NCBI RefSeq assembly: GCF_036408795.1
Contig: NZ_JAZGJP010000002.1
Location: forward strand, 186,001-250,000
Source of the DNA: Olsenella_L kribbiana
Lineage (GTDB): Bacteria; Actinomycetota; Coriobacteriia; Coriobacteriales; Atopobiaceae
DNA: 64,000 nt
Direction of reading: 5' to 3'
Shown: positions 50,364 to 59,363 of the stretch, piece after piece
Layout of the letters: the number at the start of each line of letters is the position of its first letter
How positions within the stretch are numbered: position 1 is the first letter of the stretch
Notes under the pieces: generated by a model
Databases searched by the model: none
Told to the model about the DNA's origin: nothing
The model's input: only the letters and a program-made list of their open reading frames with translations
Position numbers and translations under genes: made by a program

Positions 50364-52634
50364 TTACATGCGGTCGTGGCAGGTGCGGGCAATGACATCG
50401 AGCTGCTGCTCGCGGGTCAGGTCGATGAACTTGACGGCGTAGCCCGAGACACGGATCGTGAAGTTCGCGTACTCCGGCTTCTCGGGGTGCTCCATGGCAT
50501 CCTTCAGCTTCTCGACACCGAAGACGTTGACGTTCAGGTGATGTGCGCCGTGGTCGAAGTAGCCATCGAGCACATTCACGAGGTTGTTCGTGCGCTGCTC
50601 GAGATCGGTGCCCAGGGCAGACGGGTTGATCGTCTGGGTGTTGGAGATGCCGTCGAGGGCGTACTCGTAGGGGAGCTTTGCCACGGAGTTGAGGGAAGCC
50701 AGAAGGCCATTCTTCTCGGCTCCGTAGGAGGGGTTGGCACCCGGCGCGAACGGAGTGAAGGCGGGACGGCCATCGGGCAGGGCACCCGTTGCCTTGCCGT
50801 AGACCACGTTCGAGGTGATGGTCAGGATCGAGGTCGTGGGCTCGGAGTTCCTGTAGGTGTGGTGCTTCTTGACCTTCGTGATGAAGGTCTTGAGCAGCCA
50901 CACAGCAATGTCGTCGGCACGGTCATCATCGTTGCCGTAGCGCGGGAAGTCGCCCTCGACCTTGTAGTCGACAACGAGGCCGGTCTCGTCGCGGACGGTC
51001 TTCACCTTTGCATACTTGATGGCGGAAAGGGAGTCCACGACATGGCTGAAGCCAGCGATGCCGGTCGCGAAGGTACGGCGCACATCGGTGTCGATCAGTG
51101 CCATCTCTGCGGCCTCGTAGTAGTACTTGTCATGCATGTACTGGATGAGGTTCAGGATGTTCACGTAGAGGCCTGCGAGCCAGTCCATCATCAGGTCAAA
51201 CTTGTGCATGACCTCGTCGTAGTCGAGATACTCCGACGTGATCGGGGCAAGCTCGGGGCCGACCTGCATGTGGTTGCCCTGCTTGTCCGTGAACTTCGCG
51301 TCCTTGCCGCCGTTGATGGCATAGTTCAGGCACTTTGCGAGGTTGGCACGAGCGCCGAAGAACTGCATTTCCTTGCCGGTCTCGGTAGCAGACACGCAGC
51401 AGCAGATGGAGTAGTCGTCTCCCCAGACCGGACGCATCACATCGTCGTTCTCATACTGGATGGAGCTGGTCGTGATGGAGATCTTGGCGGCATAGCGGCG
51501 GAAGTTCTCCGGGAGGCGCTTGGAATAGAGGACCGTGAGGTTCGGCTCGGGAGCAGGACCCATGTTCTCGAGCGTGTGGAGGAAGCGGAAGTCGTTCTTC
51601 GTGACCATATGGCGGCCGTCCATGCCAAGCCCTGCCATCTCGAGCGTGGCCCAGACCGGGTCGCCGGAGAAGAGCTCGTTGTAGGACGGGATGCGGGCAA
51701 ACTTGACCATGCGGAACTTCAGCACGAGGTGGTCGATAAGCTCCTGTGCTTCCTTCTCGGTGATCTTGCCGGCCTCGAGGTCGCGCTGGATGTAGATGTC
51801 GAGGAAGGTCGAGATGCGGCCCACGGACATGGCAGCGCCGTTCTGGGTCTTGATGGCAGCAAGGTAGCCGAAGTAGAGCCACTGAACAGCCTCATGGGCA
51901 TCGGTTGCAGGCTTGGAGATGTCGTAGCCGTAGATCTTGGCCATCTCCTTCATGCCCTTGAGGGCACGGATCTGGTCTGCGATCTCCTCGCGCTGGCGGA
52001 TGACATCGTCGAGCATGGTGCCGTCGCCGCAGTTCAGGAGGTCAGCCTGCTTCTGCTGGATCAGGAAGTCGATGCCGTAGAGGGCGACACGGCGGTAGTC
52101 GCCGACGATGCGGCCACGGCCATAGGTGTCAGGCAGGCCGGTGATGACATGGGAGTGGCGGGCAGCACGCATCTCAGGCGTATAGGCATCGAAGACTGCC
52201 TGGTTGTGGGTCTTGTGGTACTCGTTGAAGATCTTGTCGTACTTTTCATTGATCTTGTAGCCATAGGACTCGGCAGCCTGCTGGGCCATCTTGATGCCGC
52301 CGTACGGCATGAAGGCACGCTTCAGGGGCTTGTCTGTCTGGAGGCCGACAACCTTCTCGAGCTCCTTGTGCTCAGGATCGATGTAGCCAGGGCCGTAGGC
52401 AGTGAGGCCGGAGACGACCTCGGTCTCGCAGTCGAGGACGCCGCCCTTGGCGCGCTCCTGCTTCTGGAACTCCTGGACATCGCCCCAGAGCTCGTCTGTC
52501 GCTGCGGTCGGACCCTCGAGGAAGGACTCGTCTCCCTCATACTGGGTGTAGTTGCGCTGGATGAAGTCGCGGACGTTCACGTCCTTTGTCCAGTGGCCAG
52601 GGACAAATCCCTTCCATGCTTCCGTTGTTGCCAT
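50364..52634 (-). CDS. pflB: Pyruvate formate-lyase (formate C-acetyltransferase)
   Basis: A 756-residue glycyl-radical enzyme that converts pyruvate and CoA to acetyl-CoA and formate in anaerobic fermentation. The radical glycine is G731 in RVSGYAVKF and the thiyl pair is C412-C413 in ICCCVSATE. The N terminus AWKGFVPGHWTKDVNVRDF is typical. ATG 52634 has AGGAGG 6 bases upstream. It follows pflA by 10 bases in the same operon, the reverse of the E. coli order. Confidence 0.97.
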   Translation of the reverse strand: MATTEAWKGFVPGHWTKDVNVRDFIQRNYTQYEGDESFLEGPTAATDELWGDVQEFQKQERAKGGVLDCETEVVSGLTAYGPGYIDPEHKELEKVVGLQTDKPLKRAFMPYGGIKMAQQAAESYGYKINEKYDKIFNEYHKTHNQAVFDAYTPEMRAARHSHVITGLPDTYGRGRIVGDYRRVALYGIDFLIQQKQADLLNCGDGTMLDDVIRQREEIADQIRALKGMKEMAKIYGYDISKPATDAHEAVQWLYFGYLAAIKTQNGAAMSVGRISTFLDIYIQRDLEAGKITEKEAQELIDHLVLKFRMVKFARIPSYNELFSGDPVWATLEMAGLGMDGRHMVTKNDFRFLHTLENMGPAPEPNLTVLYSKRLPENFRRYAAKISITTSSIQYENDDVMRPVWGDDYSICCCVSATETGKEMQFFGARANLAKCLNYAINGGKDAKFTDKQGNHMQVGPELAPITSEYLDYDEVMHKFDLMMDWLAGLYVNILNLIQYMHDKYYYEAAEMALIDTDVRRTFATGIAGFSHVVDSLSAIKYAKVKTVRDETGLVVDYKVEGDFPRYGNDDDRADDIAVWLLKTFITKVKKHHTYRNSEPTTSILTITSNVVYGKATGALPDGRPAFTPFAPGANPSYGAEKNGLLASLNSVAKLPYEYALDGISNTQTINPSALGTDLEQRTNNLVNVLDGYFDHGAHHLNVNVFGVEKLKDAMEHPEKPEYANFTIRVSGYAVKFIDLTREQQLDVIARTCHDRM

Positions 52635-52644
52635 CAAGAACCTC

Positions 52645-53388
52645 CTATTTTCCTGTTGCCTCTTTTGGTGTGCGAAGAATATGAAGCGCGTGCTCGACCC
52701 TCTCTGGGGTGGGTGGTTCGGTGTCCCTCAGGGTGTAGGGGATGCCAAGTTCGTCCCATTTGAAGATGCCAAGCGTGTGATAGGGCAGAACCTCGATGCG
52801 CTGGACATTGTCCAGTGTCTGGATGAAGTCGCGGGTGCGCTCGAGGTAGGAATCTACGTCCGTGATGTCAGGGACGAGGACATGGCGAATCCAGACCGGG
52901 ATTTTGTGGTCGGAGAGCCACCTCAGTGCTTCAAGGATGTTCTCGTTGCCGTGGCCTGTGAGCTTCTGGTGCTCGACAGGATCGATGTGCTTGATGTCGA
53001 CCAGCACAAGATCGGTCGACGCCATGAGACGCTCGAAGCCGGAATGCCAGGGCTCCTGCGTCGTGTAGGGAGCAAGAGAGGTGTCGAGGCAGGTATTGAT
53101 GCCGCGCTCGTGGGCCTTCTCGAAGAGCTCCGTCACGAAGGGAACCTGCATGAGGGCTTCGCCCCCGGATACCGTGATGCCGCCTTCGGGTCCCCAGTAG
53201 GAGCGGTAGCGTTCCGCCTTGTCCAGAAGCTCGTCTGCTTCCATCAAGGTCCCGCCATCGAGCTTCCAGGTATCAGGATTGTGGCAATAGCGGCAGCGCA
53301 TCGGGCAGCCCTGAAGGAAGATGAGGAACCTGACGCCTGGACCATCTGCCGATCCGAACGATTCGACTGAATGAATGCGGCCCTGCAT
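52645..53388 (-). CDS. pflA: Pyruvate formate-lyase activating enzyme
   Basis: A 247-residue radical-SAM enzyme that abstracts hydrogen from the PflB glycine. The cluster motif CPMRCRYCHN supplies C28, C32, C35; GGITVSGGEALMQ and the C-terminal TLGIFKWDELGIPY are family-typical. GGAGGGG precedes the ATG. As first gene of the operon it would be made before PflB. An FNR-like site and -10 lie upstream. Confidence 0.96.
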   Translation of the reverse strand: MQGRIHSVESFGSADGPGVRFLIFLQGCPMRCRYCHNPDTWKLDGGTLMEADELLDKAERYRSYWGPEGGITVSGGEALMQVPFVTELFEKAHERGINTCLDTSLAPYTTQEPWHSGFERLMASTDLVLVDIKHIDPVEHQKLTGHGNENILEALRWLSDHKIPVWIRHVLVPDITDVDSYLERTRDFIQTLDNVQRIEVLPYHTLGIFKWDELGIPYTLRDTEPPTPERVEHALHILRTPKEATGK

Positions 53389-53437
53389 ATGCCCCTCCTG
53401 CCCAAGATTTGGTGGTGCACGTGATGTGATGGCATCA

Positions 53438-53479
53438 AATCTAGGGGGTCAGGCTTTACCGTTCCTTGACTCTAATCAA
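53438..53479 (-). promoter_or_regulatory. FNR/CRP-like site and -10 of the pflAB promoter
   Basis: TTGAT-TAGA-GTCAA on the minus strand (53479-53466) matches the FNR pattern TTGAT-N4-ATCAA at 9 of 10 positions. A -10 TAGATT (53443-53438) would start transcription near 53431, putting the site centre at about -41.5. Confidence 0.6.
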
Positions 53480-53755
53480 GTTGCAGAATTGTTTCGGGAA
53501 ATTTTTCTGAGACAGAGTCCTATCTGTCAGAAACCATAACGGATGCTGGCGGAGTATGCCCGTTTGTGGCGGGAAAAGGCATCGAGCTGACAGAGACAGA
53601 TTGGAATGCATTCTCCTTCGTCCTTCTGGATGCCATCGATCTTTGCCGGCTCGATCTGTCTTGGTGGCACATTGCGCCAAGCATGCAGTGAAAATGCCTT
53701 CCCCAAAGAAGAAGGGGGAAGGCGTTGCAATGGCTGTCTGATGTCTGGCGGGCAC
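53480..53755. other. Intergenic stretch upstream of pflA
   Basis: No gene recognised between the pflA promoter and the VUT relic, apart from GAAGGGGGAAGGC-like sequence (53700-53725) just past the relic stop. Open frames here are short and unsupported. Confidence 0.35.
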
Positions 53756-54202
53756 CTACTCCAGCGTCTTGGCCCAGGCAATGACATGGGAGGTCACAAG
53801 GGGATAGCAGATGCACTCGACAGCTACCTTGATGGCGCTCGCGACAACGATCATCTGGCCGATGACAGGCCAGGGAAGGACGCCTGTGAAGGCAAGGAGC
53901 GTGAATACCGTCATGTCGAGCGTCTCACCCCCAATGGTGGAAGCAATGCATCGCCATGCCAGTCTCTTCTCTCCGTCATGCATATGCATGAGCTCCATGA
54001 TCTTGGCATTGGAGTGGGAGCCTGCGACATAGGCGGTGAAGCTTGCAGCCAGGATGCACGGGGTAGAGCCAAGCACGGCTTCGAGGGCAGACTGTGCCGT
54101 GAAGGTAGAAAAGGACGGTGACACAAGCGTCGGCTGGAAGAGGATGACGCATAAGAGGTCGCAGAGGAAGGCCGTGATGGTGACGCGGCGTGCTGGGTCG
54201 AG
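53756..54202 (-). pseudogene. VUT/YhhQ-type queuosine-precursor transporter, N-terminally truncated
   Basis: The C-terminal two-thirds of a VUT-family transporter: ITAFLCDLLCVILFQPTL, ALEAVLGSTPCILAASFTAYVAG, IASTIGGETLDMTVFTLLAFTGVLPW and a last span ending at 53756. The frame continues upstream into the AraC gene end without any ATG, GTG or TTG before GTG 54124, and the first spans of a normal 210-240 residue protein are missing. Probably inactive. Confidence 0.75.
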
Positions 54203-54252
54203 CTTGCGGCAGCGTGGCTTGCGCTTGATGGATCGCCTGAGGCGTACGAGAT

Positions 54253-55143
54253 CTAGTCCTCTGGAATGCTTGTGTCTGCATCCATCGCACGCAGTGGGCT
54301 CGATTCGCGATATTCCCTGGGGCTCTGTCCTGTCATCTGCCTGAAGCGGTACGAGAAGTTGCTGTCGCTTGAAAAGCCCGTCTCGCGTGCGATGCGTGAG
54401 ACGGGCTCTGTCGTCTCTACGAGAAGCTCGCGTGCCTTCGTGATGCGATAGCGCAGCAGATAGTTGTGGGGAGAGGTCCCAAGCTGGCGCTTGAAGATGC
54501 GCATGAGGTAGGAGGGGCTCACATTCGCTTCGCGTGCCATGTCCTCTACCGTGAGGTCATCAGCATATCTGAGCTCGACGAGCCTGCGCGCTGCCTCGAC
54601 AGGCCCTGTCCCCATCTCCTGCACCTCAGACTGCACAGCTGTCTCTGCCATCGTGGCCACGATGTCGTATATCGCCCTGTCCTGGCGAAGCATGGGAGCG
54701 GCACCCTCCTTTTCGAGCTCTTGGAGGATGGTGGTGAAATGCCGCTCTGCGAAGGATGCTGCAAGGGGCACGGGAACAAGGCGGGGAAGGCCGAGCACTT
54801 CGCCCATGGCAGCGATGGCGGGACCATCCACATGCGCCCACCAGTGATACCAGTGCCCTCGGTCCTGTGCTGTGCCATAGTTCTGCGGGCTCCGGCAGTC
54901 CATAAGGAGGGCATGCCCCTTCTCGAGGCGTACACCCTGTCCTCCCTGATGCACGACGCCGGCACCGCTGAAGGTATAGAAGAGCAGATAGCTGTCCTTG
55001 CTCGTGCGCGAGGTCGAGAAATTGCCTAAGGCATAGAAGCAGCCTGCTTCCGTGCACCAGAGGGGCTGGCGGCGCTCAAGCTCGCTCGGCGTCGAGCGGA
55101 TCCATTGGCTCTGGCGTTCCATGTCAAGCGTATAGGTAAGCAT
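54253..55143 (-). CDS. AraC-family regulator, probable rhamnose operon activator
   Basis: A 296-residue regulator: N-terminal cupin-like sugar-binding domain (about 1-160, with FYALGNFSTSRTSKDSYLLFYT) and two C-terminal helix-turn-helices (TVEDMAREANVSPSYLMRIFKRQLG, VSRIARETGFSSDSNFSYRFRQMTGQSP). It diverges from rhaB across a 163-base gap with a 9-bp inverted repeat. ATG 55143 has GAGGGG upstream; longer in-frame starts lie inside the operator region and are unlikely. Confidence 0.88.
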   Translation of the reverse strand: MLTYTLDMERQSQWIRSTPSELERRQPLWCTEAGCFYALGNFSTSRTSKDSYLLFYTFSGAGVVHQGGQGVRLEKGHALLMDCRSPQNYGTAQDRGHWYHWWAHVDGPAIAAMGEVLGLPRLVPVPLAASFAERHFTTILQELEKEGAAPMLRQDRAIYDIVATMAETAVQSEVQEMGTGPVEAARRLVELRYADDLTVEDMAREANVSPSYLMRIFKRQLGTSPHNYLLRYRITKARELLVETTEPVSRIARETGFSSDSNFSYRFRQMTGQSPREYRESSPLRAMDADTSIPED

Positions 55144-55205
55144 GGCTGACCCACCCCTCATCCGGCATGCATACGGCTCTTCCAAAGAGGATAGCTTTTC
55201 GAAAA

Positions 55206-55253
55206 ACATGGTCACTTTGCAGCATAGATATACGCAGAATGACCATGTAATAT
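55206..55253 (+). promoter_or_regulatory. Operator/promoter region between the AraC gene and rhaB
   Basis: ACATGGTCA (55206-55214) and TGACCATGT (55240-55248) form a perfect 9-bp inverted repeat with a 25-bp spacer. A -10 TAATAT (55248-55253) touches the right arm and has no good -35. Confidence 0.6.
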
Positions 55254-55306
55254 GCCCAATAGACAAGCAGGGAAGAGCAATTCACTATTTCGAGATTGGG
55301 CAGGCA

Positions 55307-56737
55307 ATGGGACAGAGGCATCTTGCTATCGACATCGGCGCTTCGAGCGGGCGCCACATCGTGGGCGAAGTCATCGATGGCCGCATGGTCCTCGAGGAGG
55401 TCTATCGCTTCGAGAATGGCCTCATCGAGAAGGATGGGCATCTCTGCTGGGACATGAACAAGCTTTTCAAGAACGTCGTCGAGGGCCTGCGTGTGGCAGG
55501 GGAGCGTGGCCTTGTTCCCGATACCATCGGCATCGATACCTGGGCAGTGGACTATGTCCTGCTCGATGCAGACGACCATCGCATAGGAGATGCGGTCGGC
55601 TATCGCGACTCGCGCACGCAGGGCGTGCGCGATCTTCTGGAGAAGCAGCACATCCTCTCCTTCGACGAGCAGTATATGCGTTGCGGCATCCAGTACCAGC
55701 AGTTCAATACCTGCTACCAGCTCTATGCGCAGAAGGCAGAGCATCCAGAGCAGCTTGCATCTGCCCGTACCTTCCTCATGGTTCCTGACTACCTCAACTT
55801 CCTGCTCTGCGGCGTCAAGGCCAACGAGTACACCAACGCCAGCACTACAGCGCTCGTGAATGCCAAGACCATGGACTGGGACAATGGGCTCATCGATCGC
55901 CTGGGCCTGCCACGCGAGATCTTCCAGCCCATCAGCATGCCCGGCACGGTGCTGGGCACATTCACGCCGGAAATCGCCGAGCGTGTGGGCTACTCAGCCC
56001 AGATCGTGCTTCCGGCAACCCATGACACGGGATCTGCCTGGCTCGCCGTTCCTGCCAGGGACGAGAAGGCTGTCTATCTCTCATCTGGCACCTGGTCGCT
56101 TCTGGGCTGCGAGCTGCGCTCTGCCATTACCACCCCTGCAAGCGCCCAGGCCAATTTCACGAACGAAGGCGGCTATGAAGGCCGCTTCCGCTACCTCAAG
56201 AACATCATGGGCCTCTGGATGATCCAGAACGTCCGCCGCGAGCTTGGCAAGGAGACAGGCGCGCTTCCCAGCTGGGGCGAGCTTGTCAAGGCAGCTGAGG
56301 CTGCCCGTACAGAAGGCTTTGCCGCAACTGTCGATGTAGACCAGCCGGCATTCCTGGCACCCCAGTCCATGGTCTCTGAGATCAGGCAGGCATGCAGGGA
56401 GGCAGGGAAGTCCGTGCCTGAGACGGCAGGCGAGGTTGCACTTGTGGTGTATGACTCGCTCGCCTCTGACTATGCCCGCTGCGTCCAGGAGCTCAAGGAG
56501 CTTACCGGCACGGACTATACTTCCATCAATATCGTGGGCGGCGGCTCGAACAACGCCTACCTCAACCAGGCGACAGCAGATGCCACGGGGCTTCCGGTCT
56601 TTGCCGGCCCCACCGAAGGCACTGCTCTTGGCAACCTCATGGTCCAGTTCATCGCGGAAGGCGCGTATCCAGACCTCGAGAGCGCGCGAAGAGCCATCAA
56701 GGACAGTTTCGAAATCACCGAGTACCAGCCCAGATAG
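55307..56737 (+). CDS. rhaB: Rhamnulokinase
   Basis: A 476-residue FGGY-family kinase that phosphorylates L-rhamnulose at O1. The phosphate motif is AIDIGASSGRHIVG; IDTWAVDYVLLD supplies the catalytic aspartate region; SSGTWSLLGCEL and INIVGGGSNNAYLNQ are typical of RhaB. ATG 55307 starts the conserved domain; the frame is open farther upstream through the operator, which is not coding. The next gene is rhaD, confirming the pathway. Confidence 0.95.
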   Translation: MGQRHLAIDIGASSGRHIVGEVIDGRMVLEEVYRFENGLIEKDGHLCWDMNKLFKNVVEGLRVAGERGLVPDTIGIDTWAVDYVLLDADDHRIGDAVGYRDSRTQGVRDLLEKQHILSFDEQYMRCGIQYQQFNTCYQLYAQKAEHPEQLASARTFLMVPDYLNFLLCGVKANEYTNASTTALVNAKTMDWDNGLIDRLGLPREIFQPISMPGTVLGTFTPEIAERVGYSAQIVLPATHDTGSAWLAVPARDEKAVYLSSGTWSLLGCELRSAITTPASAQANFTNEGGYEGRFRYLKNIMGLWMIQNVRRELGKETGALPSWGELVKAAEAARTEGFAATVDVDQPAFLAPQSMVSEIRQACREAGKSVPETAGEVALVVYDSLASDYARCVQELKELTGTDYTSINIVGGGSNNAYLNQATADATGLPVFAGPTEGTALGNLMVQFIAEGAYPDLESARRAIKDSFEITEYQPR

Positions 56738-56797
56738 GCAGACAGGCACAGAAAGACAGGCGGGGCACAGGAGCCCTGCCGGAAGGAGAGAAAGATC

Positions 56798-57625
56798 ATG
56801 GCAATAGAGGATCTCGAGTTCGTCCAGGGCTTCACCCGCATGTGCGACGACGGCTTTAAGCAGGGCTGGCACGAGCGCAATGGCGGAAACCTCACCTACC
56901 TCATGAGCGAAGAGGAAGTGGCAGAGGCCAGGCCCTTCTTTGCAGAGCCGCGTGAGTGGGTTTCGATGGGTGTCGAGGACGCCACCTTGGCAGGCCGCTA
57001 CTTCCTCTCTACCGGCTCCGGCAAGTACATGAGGAATGTCGCAGGCGACCCTGCCCACAACATCGGCATCGTCGAGATCAATGAGAAAGGAAGCGCCTAC
57101 CGCATCGTCTGGGGCCTCCTCGAGGGTGCAAAGCCCACCTCCGAGTTCCCGAGCCACTACATGAACCACTGCGTCCGCGTCATGGCAGATCCCACGAACC
57201 GCGTCATCTACCACGCCCACACCCCTGGCGTCATCGAGATGAGCTTCATCGTGCCTCTCGAGGACCGTTCCTTCACGCGCATCCTGTGGCAGATGATGAC
57301 GGAATGCGTCGTCGTCTTCCCGGCAGGCGTCGGCGTCGTCCCCTGGATGGTTCCGGGCGGCGCTGCCATCGCTCAGGCGACCTCCGAGATCATGAAGAAG
57401 TATCCTGCCGCTGTCTGGGCACACCATGGCCTCTTCGTCTCCGGGCCTGACTTCGACATTGCCTTCGGCCTGGCATACACGATCGAGAAGGCAGCAGAGC
57501 TCTACATCGCGGCTCGCGCTGCCAATGGCGGCTCTGACAAGTTCCTGAATGTCATCTCCGACCAGAACCTCAAGGATACCTGCCGCGACTTCAACGTCGA
57601 GATCAATTCCGACTTCGTCGACTAG
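56798..57625 (+). CDS. rhaD: L-rhamnulose-1-phosphate aldolase
   Basis: A 275-residue class II aldolase that splits L-rhamnulose-1-phosphate to dihydroxyacetone phosphate and L-lactaldehyde. The zinc site is visible as YHAHTPGVIEM with a later AHHGLFVSG, and NGGNLTYL near the start binds phosphate. GGAAGGAG precedes the ATG. It sits between rhaB and the isomerase. Confidence 0.95.
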   Translation: MAIEDLEFVQGFTRMCDDGFKQGWHERNGGNLTYLMSEEEVAEARPFFAEPREWVSMGVEDATLAGRYFLSTGSGKYMRNVAGDPAHNIGIVEINEKGSAYRIVWGLLEGAKPTSEFPSHYMNHCVRVMADPTNRVIYHAHTPGVIEMSFIVPLEDRSFTRILWQMMTECVVVFPAGVGVVPWMVPGGAAIAQATSEIMKKYPAAVWAHHGLFVSGPDFDIAFGLAYTIEKAAELYIAARAANGGSDKFLNVISDQNLKDTCRDFNVEINSDFVD

Positions 57626-57651
57626 TCGTCGCACAGGAAAGGGGAGAGTCC

Positions 57652-59079
57652 ATGCTCGTCGAAACAAAGGCGCGTGTCGCCGTATTCTCTATTGCCCTTG
57701 GAGCCTATCTGCCGCAGTTCCCGCAGCTCGTGCCTGAGTTCGAGGGACAGTACGAAGCATTCAAGAAGACCATCCCCACGTCTGTCGAGCTCATCGACGG
57801 CGGCATGGTCACCACCAAGGAGGCAGCACAAGCTGCCGGCGACAAGTTCCGTGCAGCAGACGTCGACCTCGTGATCTGCCAGCTTCTCACCTATGCGACG
57901 TCCTACAACATGCTTCCGGCCATCCGTGACCTCAATGTGCCGGTCGTCCTCGTGAACCTCCAGAAGAAGGCCCAGCCCGACTATGCAGCCACGGACATCC
58001 CGACCTGGCTCGGCGAGCTCTATGCCTGCGGCGCTGTGGGCGAGATGGTGGCAGACCTCAACCGTGCCGGCAAGCGTCACGCCGTCATCACCGGCGTCGT
58101 GGAGGGCGGAGACCCTGCTGCCCAGGCGGAGATCGAGGACTGGTGTCGTGCTGCCCAGGTCCGCCGCCGCCTGCGCAACACGAACATCGCACAAATCGGC
58201 CGTCCCTACCCGGGCATGATGGACCTCTATATCGATGAGACGAACCTCTACAACCGCCTGGGGCTCTACACCAAGCAGTTCGACTGGGAGAAGATGTGGG
58301 CCATCGCCGACGATGTGGACGACGAGGCAGCCATCGATGAGAAGGCGAAAGAGATACTCGATACCTTCGAGGTCCAGGGCGGTGCCAGCATCCACGACAG
58401 GCCGATCCGCGAGATGGCACGCTATGTCATCGCCTTCGAGCAGTGGGTGAAGGATGAGGATCTGGGTCTTGTTGCATCCCACTACGACGGCTATGCCCAG
58501 GGCAAGGCAGGAGTCCTCGACTCCATGCTTATCCCCGCTTTCTCCATGCTCATCAAGCAGGGGACTGCCTGCGCTGTCGAGGGAGACATGAAGGTCGCCA
58601 TTGCCATGAGCATCCTGAAGACCATCTCCGGCACGGGCCAGCTCTCCGAGATGTATTCCATCGACTTCCCCGAGGACATCTGCATCATCGGTCACTCCGG
58701 CTCAGGAGATGCCGATATCAGCCAGGCGCACAAGCCGACGATGAAGGTCGTGCCGGTGTTTCACGGAAAGACCGGTGGCGGCTATCTCACGCAGTTCTAT
58801 CCGCCTCTGGGCACCATCACCTATCTTGCTATCACCCAGGACATGGATGGGCACTTCAAGTTCGTGGTCGCCGAGGGAGAGAACGTCGAAGGCCCCATCT
58901 TCATGTTCGGCGATACCAATATGCGCATGCGCTTCTCCATCGGTGCCCGTGAGTTCGCGAACCGCTGGGCAGAGGCTGGTCCTACGCACCACATGGCCGC
59001 CTGCATCGGCAGCTATACCGACACGATCATCAAGGTCGCCAAGATCCTGGATGTGCCGGTCGAGGTCATCTGCCGCTAA
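57652..59079 (+). CDS. L-fucose/L-arabinose isomerase-fold protein, probable rhamnose isomerase substitute
   Basis: A 475-residue protein of the L-fucose/L-arabinose isomerase superfamily (segments DLVICQLLTYATSYNMLPAI, GRPYPGMMDLY, LVASHYDGY, AVEGDMKVAIAMSIL). It is not RhaA, which has a TIM-barrel xylose-isomerase-like fold, and no rhaA lies nearby. By position it probably makes L-rhamnulose for RhaB, but another ketose/aldose pair is possible. AGGAAAGGGGAG precedes the ATG. A strong terminator ends the operon. Confidence 0.82.
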   Translation: MLVETKARVAVFSIALGAYLPQFPQLVPEFEGQYEAFKKTIPTSVELIDGGMVTTKEAAQAAGDKFRAADVDLVICQLLTYATSYNMLPAIRDLNVPVVLVNLQKKAQPDYAATDIPTWLGELYACGAVGEMVADLNRAGKRHAVITGVVEGGDPAAQAEIEDWCRAAQVRRRLRNTNIAQIGRPYPGMMDLYIDETNLYNRLGLYTKQFDWEKMWAIADDVDDEAAIDEKAKEILDTFEVQGGASIHDRPIREMARYVIAFEQWVKDEDLGLVASHYDGYAQGKAGVLDSMLIPAFSMLIKQGTACAVEGDMKVAIAMSILKTISGTGQLSEMYSIDFPEDICIIGHSGSGDADISQAHKPTMKVVPVFHGKTGGGYLTQFYPPLGTITYLAITQDMDGHFKFVVAEGENVEGPIFMFGDTNMRMRFSIGAREFANRWAEAGPTHHMAACIGSYTDTIIKVAKILDVPVEVICR

Positions 59080-59104
59080 GAGCAGAACAAGCAAGCCTTT
59101 CCCC

Positions 59105-59138
59105 AATGCAGCCTGCCCATAGTGTGGCAGGCTGCATT
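59105..59138 (+). terminator. Terminator of the rhamnose operon
   Basis: AATGCAGCCTGCC pairs perfectly with GGCAGGCTGCATT; TTTTTG follows. Confidence 0.92.
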
Positions 59139-59278
59139 TTTGTATGGGCACACATCTCTCTGCGGCCTGCCTGCTCTGCGGGGAGCTGGCGGCAGCGGAG
59201 GCTCAAGGTTCGGAGGGATGGCTGCAAGAAAGCTGGACACAGAGCGACGTGCTGGTCGGTGGCTTCATGATAGAAGAC

Positions 59279-59314
59279 GGGCGGGGCGGCACTTGCTGGG
59301 GTGCCACCCCGCCC
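59279..59314 (-). terminator. Terminator of the amino-acid ABC operon
   Basis: GGGCGGGGCGGCAC pairs with GTGCCACCCCGCCC (one wobble); GTCTTC follows on the minus strand, about 50 bases past the last gene. Confidence 0.8.
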
Positions 59315-59363
59315 GCTGCTGTGCGCTCATCCGGCTGCGTCAATGGGTGGGATCTATCGATGC

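Noticed and set aside
50376..52763. A 795-codon open frame on the plus strand
   Set aside because: It is the antisense shadow of pflB and pflA, which have full family motifs; GC-rich codon bias keeps the opposite strand open.
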